Source: an uncultured Novosphingobium sp. (GTDB lineage Bacteria; Pseudomonadota; Alphaproteobacteria; Sphingomonadales; Sphingomonadaceae). Taken from it: a DNA stretch of 10,818 bases. Positions 6,927-10,818 of the stretch are shown one piece after another (position 1 is the stretch's first letter; every line of letters starts with the position of its first letter). Below the pieces are notes generated by a model that was not told the origin of the DNA, did no database searches, and saw only the letters and a program-made list of their open reading frames with translations. A program made the position numbers and the translations under genes. The DNA is taken from positions 1 to 10,818 of the forward strand of contig CALLNA010000050.1 of the NCBI GenBank assembly GCA_938005655.1. Reading direction: 5' to 3'.

Positions 6927-6940
6927 TCCTTCGTTAAGGA
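6927..6940 (-). promoter_or_regulatory. Hairpin containing the ribosome site of the CMD-like gene
   Basis: Read on the minus strand, TCCTT-AACG-AAGGA forms a perfect 5-bp stem with a 4-base loop. The second arm, AAGGA, is the Shine-Dalgarno sequence 7 bases before the ATG at 6919. It could dampen translation initiation, but a 5-bp stem is marginal and may be fortuitous. Confidence 0.25.
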
Positions 6941-6976
6941 GGGCTACCCCTGCCCGTAACACAACCCGGGCGTCGG

Positions 6977-7036
6977 GAAAGAGCGGGAAACACGCCCGCG
7001 CGATATGCGCCGGGGCGGTGCGGGGACCGCTCTTTC
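6977..7036. repeat. 10-bp perfect inverted repeat in the divergent promoter region
   Basis: GAAAGAGCGG (6977-6986) is the exact reverse complement of CCGCTCTTTC (7027-7036), with 40 bases between the arms and arm centres about 50 bases apart. Symmetric half-sites spaced by whole helical turns between divergent genes fit a looping or dimeric regulator. A role is not shown, and no regulator gene is adjacent. Confidence 0.4.
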
Positions 7037-7107
7037 GCATTCGCAGCATTCCCCCTTGGCAAGCGGCGAATCATTCGTCACAAATCATCAACGATGAAGG
7101 GCTGCCT

Positions 7108-8538
7108 ATGAATCCTGCCGCCTTCTCGTCCTACGACGAGATGCACGATAGCCAAGGCGCCGTGCGCGCCGCCTATTCGGGCTATTGCGGCTGGCTGGAC
7201 GAGCAGGAAACAGGCTGGCTGCGCCGCCAGAACGAGGCGGCCGAGGGCTTCTTCCGCAAGACCGGGATCACCTTCAACGTCTATGGCGACGATGCCGCCG
7301 AGGAGCGGCTGATCCCCTTCGACGTCGTGCCGCGGGTCATCACCGCTTCCGAATGGCGCAAGCTGACCCGCGGGATCGAGCAGCGAGTACGCGCGCTCAA
7401 CGCCTTCCTCCACGATCTCTACCACCGCCGCGAGATCGTCCGCGCCGGCCGCCTGCCCGAGCGCCTGCTCAAGGACAACGAGGCCTTCCTGCCGCAGATG
7501 GCGGGGTTCACGCCGCCGGGCGGGGTCTATACCCATATCGTCGGCATCGACCTCGTCCGCACCGGACCCGACGAGTTCATGGTGCTGGAGGACAATGCCC
7601 GCACGCCGTCCGGCGTCTCCTACATGCTGGAGAACCGCGAGACGATGATGGCGATGTTCCCGGAGCTGTTCACCAAGGTTCCGGTGCGCCCGGTCTCGGA
7701 CTATCCGCGCCGCCTCGCCCGCAGCCTCGCCGCCTGCGCGCCGCCGGCGGCGACGGGCCGCCCGGTCGTCGCCGTGCTGACGCCGGGCATCTACAACTCG
7801 GCCTATTTCGAGCATGCCTTCCTGGCCGACCAGATGGGCGCCGAGCTGGTCGAGGGCAGCGACCTGCGCGTGGTCGACGGCCGCATCGCGATGCGCACGA
7901 CGCGCGGCTACCAGCCGATCGACGTGATCTACCGCCGGGTCGACGACGAATACCTCGACCCGCTGAGCTTCAACCCGGCGAGCACGCTCGGCGTCGCGGG
8001 GATCATGGACGTCTATCGCGCGGGCGGGATCACCATCGCCAACGCGCCGGGCACGGGCATCTCCGACGACAAGGCGATCTATTCCTTCATGCCCGAGATC
8101 GTCGAGTTCTACACCGGCGAGAAGCCGTTGCTCCAGAACGTGCCGACTTGGCGGTGCAGCGAGGCGGAATCGCTGAAATACGTGCTCGACAACCTCAAGG
8201 ACCTGGTGGTCAAGGAGGTCCACGGCTCGGGCGGCTACGGCATGTTGATCGGCCCGACCTCGTCGAAGGGCGAGCTGGCCGCCTTCGAGAAGAAGCTGCG
8301 CGCGCGGCCCGAGAACTACATCGCCCAGCCGACGCTCTCGCTTTCGACCGTGCCGATCTTCACCAAGGCCGGCCTCGCTCCGCGCCACGTCGACCTGCGG
8401 CCCTTCGTGCTGGTCTCGCCCACGGGGATCGACATCACCCCGGGCGGGCTGACCCGGGTGGCGCTGAAGAAGGGCTCGCTGGTGGTGAACTCGTCGCAGG
8501 GCGGCGGGACCAAGGATACCTGGGTGCTGGAGGATTGA
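7108..8538 (+). CDS. Circularly permuted ATP-grasp protein
   Basis: 476-residue circularly permuted ATP-grasp enzyme (DUF404/DUF407/CP_ATPgrasp type), predicted to form an amide or peptide bond with ATP by way of an acyl-phosphate. Conserved blocks: VYGDDAAEERLIPFDVVPR (58-76); the acidic LEDNARTPSGVSYMLENR (160-177); YRRVDDEYLDPL (275-286); GTGISDDKAIYSFMPE (315-330); LLQNVPTW (341-348); the glycine-rich nucleotide loop VVKEVHGSGGYGML (367-380); HVDLRPF (427-433); and GGLTRVAL with NSSQGGGTKDTW near the end. Length and block order match the family. The substrates are unknown. ATG at 7108 is preceded by GAAGGG (7096-7101) at 6 bases; the frame stays open to 7018 but without family sequence or a better site. 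It is the first gene of the cluster with alpha-E, transglutaminase and Anbu. Confidence 0.93.
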   Translation: MNPAAFSSYDEMHDSQGAVRAAYSGYCGWLDEQETGWLRRQNEAAEGFFRKTGITFNVYGDDAAEERLIPFDVVPRVITASEWRKLTRGIEQRVRALNAFLHDLYHRREIVRAGRLPERLLKDNEAFLPQMAGFTPPGGVYTHIVGIDLVRTGPDEFMVLEDNARTPSGVSYMLENRETMMAMFPELFTKVPVRPVSDYPRRLARSLAACAPPAATGRPVVAVLTPGIYNSAYFEHAFLADQMGAELVEGSDLRVVDGRIAMRTTRGYQPIDVIYRRVDDEYLDPLSFNPASTLGVAGIMDVYRAGGITIANAPGTGISDDKAIYSFMPEIVEFYTGEKPLLQNVPTWRCSEAESLKYVLDNLKDLVVKEVHGSGGYGMLIGPTSSKGELAAFEKKLRARPENYIAQPTLSLSTVPIFTKAGLAPRHVDLRPFVLVSPTGIDITPGGLTRVALKKGSLVVNSSQGGGTKDTWVLED

Positions 8539-8570
8539 TGGGCGGCGTTATACCCCTCCCCAGGCTGGCT

Positions 8571-8682
8571 CGTCATCCTGAACTTGTTTCAGGATCCATG
8601 ATCCAATCGTTCCGTCTTGCACTGCCAGAGGATCGAGAGGCGAACCTTGCCCCATGGACCCTGAAACAAGTTCAGGGTGACG
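8571..8682. repeat. REP-like palindromic element (30-bp inverted arms)
   Basis: The arms at 8571-8600 and 8653-8682 are reverse complements at 28 of 30 positions, separated by 52 bases. In RNA the two differences would be one U-G wobble and one A-C mismatch. Each arm also contains its own palindrome, CCTGAA-CTTGT-TTCAGG, so either two small hairpins or one long stem can form. I recall this core as a dispersed repeat of sphingomonad genomes; that recollection is not a search result. It fills most of the 166-base gap between the ATP-grasp and alpha-E genes and ends 22 bases before the alpha-E start. There is no T-run that would mark a classic terminator. Confidence 0.85.
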
Positions 8683-8704
8683 CCGAAGGGCGCGGAATGC
8701 TCCC

Positions 8705-9649
8705 ATGCTAGGCCGCTCCGCCAACGGCGTGTTCTGGATGTTCCGCTATCTGGAGCGGGCCGAGAACACCGCGCGCCTGCTCGACGCCGGCTTCCGCATG
8801 GCCCTGACCCGCGGCGTGAACGCGGCGCGGGACGAGTGGCGCTCGGTCCTGGTGACGATCGGCCAGGACGCCGGCTTCGCCACGACCGGCGCCGACTACG
8901 CCGGGCCGGCCGTGACCAACTACATCCTGCGCGATCGCGACAATCCCGGCTCGGTGCTCCAGATGATCGAGGCCGCCCGGACCAATGCCCGCGCCGTGCG
9001 GACCGCGCTGACCCGCGAGGTTTGGGAGGCGACCAACGAAAGCTGGATGGGTCTCAGGGACCTGCTTTCGCGCCCCGCGCGCGAGGCGAACCTCGGCGAT
9101 GTCCTCGCCGCGATCCGCCGCCAGGCGACCCTTGTGCGCGGGGCGATGGACGGCACCATGCTGCGCAACGAGATCTTCAACTTCGCGCGGATCGGCACCT
9201 TCATCGAGCGGGCCGACAACACCGCGCGCATCCTCGACGTCAAGTATTACGTCCTGCTGCCCTCGCTCGCCTGGGTCGGCTCCAGCCTCGACAACGCGCA
9301 GTGGGACACGGTCCTGCGCTCGGTGGCGGGGGATCGCGCCTACCGCTGGCTCAACGCCGGCTCGATGGACCCGCGCGGCATCGCGCAGTTCCTGATCCTC
9401 GACGGGCGGTTCCCGCGCAGCCTGGCCTTCTGCTACGAGAAGCTGCGCAGCAACATGGGCAGCCTCGCGCGCGAGTACGGTGGGGAGACAGCGGCCCACG
9501 GCCTGCTCCGCGACGCCGCTGCCCGGATCGACCAGACCGGGATCGACACGATCGTCGAGCACGGCCTGCACCAGTTCATCGGCGAGTTCATCGCCGGCAA
9601 CCAGCGGATCGCCGACGCGATCGCCGCCGACTATCGGTTCGTCGACTGA
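8705..9649 (+). CDS. Alpha-E domain protein (DUF403)
   Basis: 314-residue, probably all-helical protein of the alpha-E family, which almost always accompanies circularly permuted ATP-grasp enzymes and is thought to assist them; its own activity is unknown. The N-terminal signature NGVFWMFRYLERAENTARLL (7-26) has the two conserved acidic residues of the ERAEN motif. A second, similar block, FARIGTFIERADNTARILDV (160-179), shows an internal duplication. PRSLAFCYEKL (237-247) is also typical. The start is ATG at 8705, where the signature begins; the ribosome site is weak (GCGGA at 8692-8696, or GAAGGG at 8685-8690, rather distant) and lies directly beside the REP-like element. The stop TGA shares a base with the transglutaminase start (TGATG), so those two are coupled. 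Confidence 0.93.
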   Translation: MLGRSANGVFWMFRYLERAENTARLLDAGFRMALTRGVNAARDEWRSVLVTIGQDAGFATTGADYAGPAVTNYILRDRDNPGSVLQMIEAARTNARAVRTALTREVWEATNESWMGLRDLLSRPAREANLGDVLAAIRRQATLVRGAMDGTMLRNEIFNFARIGTFIERADNTARILDVKYYVLLPSLAWVGSSLDNAQWDTVLRSVAGDRAYRWLNAGSMDPRGIAQFLILDGRFPRSLAFCYEKLRSNMGSLAREYGGETAAHGLLRDAAARIDQTGIDTIVEHGLHQFIGEFIAGNQRIADAIAADYRFVD

Positions 9650-10461
9650 TGCTGCTCTCCATTCGCCACGTCACCCACTATCGCTTCGACAACCCCGTCG
9701 CGCACGGGCTCCAGCGCCTGCGGCTGAAGCCCAAGCCGTCGCACGGCCAGTCGGTCGTCGACTGGCACATGCAGCTCGACGGGGTCCGCTTCGAGGCGGA
9801 ATACGACGACCATAACCACAACCATACCGTGCTGGTCTCGGTCCTGCCCGGCGCGGCGGAGGTGACGATCACCTGTAGCGGATCGGTCCAGACCGCTGAC
9901 CGGGCCGGGATCGTCGGCCAGCATGTCGGCAACCTGCCGCTCTGGGCCCTGCTCGGGCAGACGCCGCTGACCCGCCCCGGCGCCCGGATGCGCGCCCTGG
10001 CCGGCGGCTTCGCGCGGGGCGATGATCCGGTCGGGATGCTGCACCGCCTGTCGCAGGCGATCCTCGGCCAGGTCTGCTACGAGGCCGGACGGACCCAGGC
10101 CGACACTGCGGCGGAGGAGGCGATGGCCGCCGGGGCCGGGGTCTGCCAGGACCACGCCCACATCTTCATCGGCTGCGCCCGCCTGCTCGGCGTGCCGGCG
10201 CGCTACGTCAGCGGCTACCTGATGATGAACGACCGCATCGACCAGGAGGCGGGGCACGCCTGGGCCGAGGCCCATGTCGCGGGCATCGGCTGGATCGGCT
10301 TCGACGTCTCCAACGGGATCAGCCCCGACGAGCGCTACGTCCGCGTCGCCACCGGGCTCGACTATCGCGAGGCGGCGCCCGTCACCGGCCTGTCCTACGG
10401 GGCGGGCGACAGCGACCTCTGTGTGCGCCTGGCGGTTGAACAGCAGACCGCGGAACAGTAG
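9649..10461 (+). CDS. Transglutaminase-like cysteine protease family protein
   Basis: 270-residue member of the bacterial transglutaminase-like superfamily. The N-terminal beta region (about 1-85, starting MLLSIRHVTHYRFDNPV) is the usual bacterial Transglut_N domain. The catalytic core has GAGVCQDHAH (162-171) with nucleophile Cys166, AGHAWAEAHV (201-210) with His203, and WIGFDVSNG (215-223) with Asp219, so the triad is complete. Such proteins more often act as peptidases or amidases than as cross-linkers, and in this context it may hydrolyse the product of the ATP-grasp enzyme (inference). No signal peptide is seen, so it is likely cytoplasmic. The start overlaps the alpha-E stop in TGATG; the open frame further upstream only shadows alpha-E. 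An HNHNH run (55-59) replaces the more usual FGN-type turn. Anbu follows after 31 bases. Confidence 0.93.
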   Translation: MLLSIRHVTHYRFDNPVAHGLQRLRLKPKPSHGQSVVDWHMQLDGVRFEAEYDDHNHNHTVLVSVLPGAAEVTITCSGSVQTADRAGIVGQHVGNLPLWALLGQTPLTRPGARMRALAGGFARGDDPVGMLHRLSQAILGQVCYEAGRTQADTAAEEAMAAGAGVCQDHAHIFIGCARLLGVPARYVSGYLMMNDRIDQEAGHAWAEAHVAGIGWIGFDVSNGISPDERYVRVATGLDYREAAPVTGLSYGAGDSDLCVRLAVEQQTAEQ

Positions 10462-10492
10462 GTCCCGGGACGCGAAGGGGGGATTCGGCACA

Positions 10493-10818
10493 GTGACCTA
10501 TTGCGTTGGGATGATGGTCGATCACGGCCTCGTGCTGATGAGCGACACCCGCACCAACTCCGGCGTCGACAACATCTCGGTCTTCCGCAAGATGTACCAT
10601 TGCCAGGTCCCCGGCGAGCGGATCATCGCGTTGATGACCGCGGGCAATCTCGCCACGACCCAGGCGGTGATCAGCCAGCTCGAGGAGCGCAACAAGGCCC
10701 CGGCCGACCGGCACAACTCGCTGATCGAGGCGCCGACCATGTTCCAGGCGGCCTCGACCGTGGGCAAGCTGCTGCGCGAGACGATCCAGCAGCGTCAGGA
10801 CGACAACGGCGGGCAGGA
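10493..10818 (+). CDS. Anbu proteasome-like peptidase, N-terminal part (runs off the window)
   Basis: The first 108 codons of Anbu (ancestral beta subunit, COG3484 proteasome-type protease), a bacterial relative of HslV and proteasome beta subunits. It opens MTYCVG, so removal of Met exposes a threonine as N-terminal nucleophile with no propeptide. In mature numbering Asp17 lies in SDTRTNSG, and Lys32 in VFRKM takes the place of the proteasomal Lys33. DNISVFRKM, then IIALMTAGNLATTQAVI (44-60), is characteristic of Anbu. The start is GTG at 10493, supported by AGGGGGGA (10476-10483) nine bases upstream; the next in-frame ATGs (codons 7-8) would remove the nucleophile and are ruled out. It follows the transglutaminase gene by 31 bases in the same direction. 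Full-length homologues are about 240-250 residues, so more than half is outside the window. Confidence 0.92.
   Translation, partial: MTYCVGMMVDHGLVLMSDTRTNSGVDNISVFRKMYHCQVPGERIIALMTAGNLATTQAVISQLEERNKAPADRHNSLIEAPTMFQAASTVGKLLRETIQQRQDDNGGQ

Larger units (their letters stand above)
6920..7107. promoter_or_regulatory. Divergent control region between the CMD operon and the ATP-grasp gene
   Basis: This 188-base gap must hold the promoters of the minus-strand CMD-crotonase operon and of the plus-strand ATP-grasp/Anbu operon, since both begin here. No convincing -35/-10 pair was seen: TTGGCA at 7056-7061 lacks a good -10 partner. The gap contains the inverted repeat at 6977-7036, a GGGAAA direct repeat (6975-6980 and 6985-6990) and the palindromic GCGCGATATGCGC (6998-7010). 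No ORF with family character lies inside. Confidence 0.5.

Noticed and set aside
6246..7049. N-terminal extension of the first crotonase
   Set aside because: Out-of-frame reading of the CMD-like gene; the ATG at 6245 has a good ribosome site and a 4-base overlap.
7056..7075. Possible sigma-54 or strong sigma-70 promoter at TTGGCA
   Set aside because: There is no GC at the -12 position for sigma-54, and no good TATAAT-like hexamer at 16-18 bases for sigma-70.
7018..7107. 30-codon upstream extension of the ATP-grasp gene
   Set aside because: GAAGGG six bases before the ATG at 7108 favours that start, and the extension has no family-like residues.
7078..8388. 436-codon minus-strand frame opposite the ATP-grasp gene
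   Set aside because: Antisense shadow of a strongly conserved protein, with no motif of its own.
8571..8682. Element read as an insertion-sequence end pair or a MITE
   Set aside because: No transposase or target-site duplication could be recognised at its edges; the self-palindromic arms fit a REP-type repeat better.
8677..9648. In-frame 5' extension of the transglutaminase gene that would make a 594-residue fusion
   Set aside because: The extension lies out of frame over the alpha-E gene, is Arg/Pro-rich shadow sequence, and the TGATG junction gives a natural start at 9649.
1..10818. CRISPR array, tRNA or rRNA gene, prophage or integrative element
   Set aside because: No regular repeat-spacer series, cloverleaf with CCA end, rRNA-like stretch, integrase or transposase is visible, and gene style is uniform across the window.

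Overview
The window is high-GC bacterial chromosome with tightly packed genes. I read it as an alphaproteobacterium, most likely a sphingomonad (Sphingomonadales/Erythrobacteraceae type). The reasons are the sdhC-sdhD-sdhA order, the style of the proteins, and one copy of a palindromic repeat built on CCTGAACTTGTTTCAGG, which I recall as common in that order. The taxonomy is an inference; no rRNA or tRNA gene is present to confirm it.

Layout. (1) 26-2699 (+): sdhC, sdhD and sdhA of succinate dehydrogenase (complex II). sdhB does not follow. (2) 2824-3624 (+): an alpha/beta-hydrolase with a complete Ser-Asp-His set. (3) 3667-4713 (+): a luciferase-like (LLM class) flavin/F420 oxidoreductase, whose 3' end overlaps the next, convergent gene by 15 bases. 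(4) 6919-4699 (-): a three-gene operon joined by 4-base ATGA/GTGA overlaps, encoding a carboxymuconolactone-decarboxylase-like protein, a canonical crotonase/enoyl-CoA hydratase, and a second crotonase that lacks both catalytic glutamates. This looks like a small catabolic module of unknown substrate. (5) 6920-7107: a divergent control region with a 10-bp perfect inverted repeat. (6) 7108 to the window end (+): a circularly permuted ATP-grasp protein, an alpha-E (DUF403) protein, a transglutaminase-like protease and the first 108 codons of Anbu, the proteasome-like N-terminal-nucleophile hydrolase.

The most interesting region is the last one. ATP-grasp, alpha-E, transglutaminase and Anbu recur together in many bacteria and are predicted to form a system that makes and breaks an unknown peptide or amide linkage: ATP-grasp with alpha-E would ligate, while transglutaminase and Anbu would cleave or process. 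The association has been described before, but its substrate and physiological role are not, to my knowledge, established. What is particular here is a 112-bp REP-like inverted repeat between the ATP-grasp and alpha-E genes, ending 22 bases before the alpha-E start, where it could uncouple or tune expression of the synthetic and downstream parts.

No CRISPR array, tRNA, rRNA, transposase, integrase or attachment site was found. All intergenic gaps are under 200 bases.
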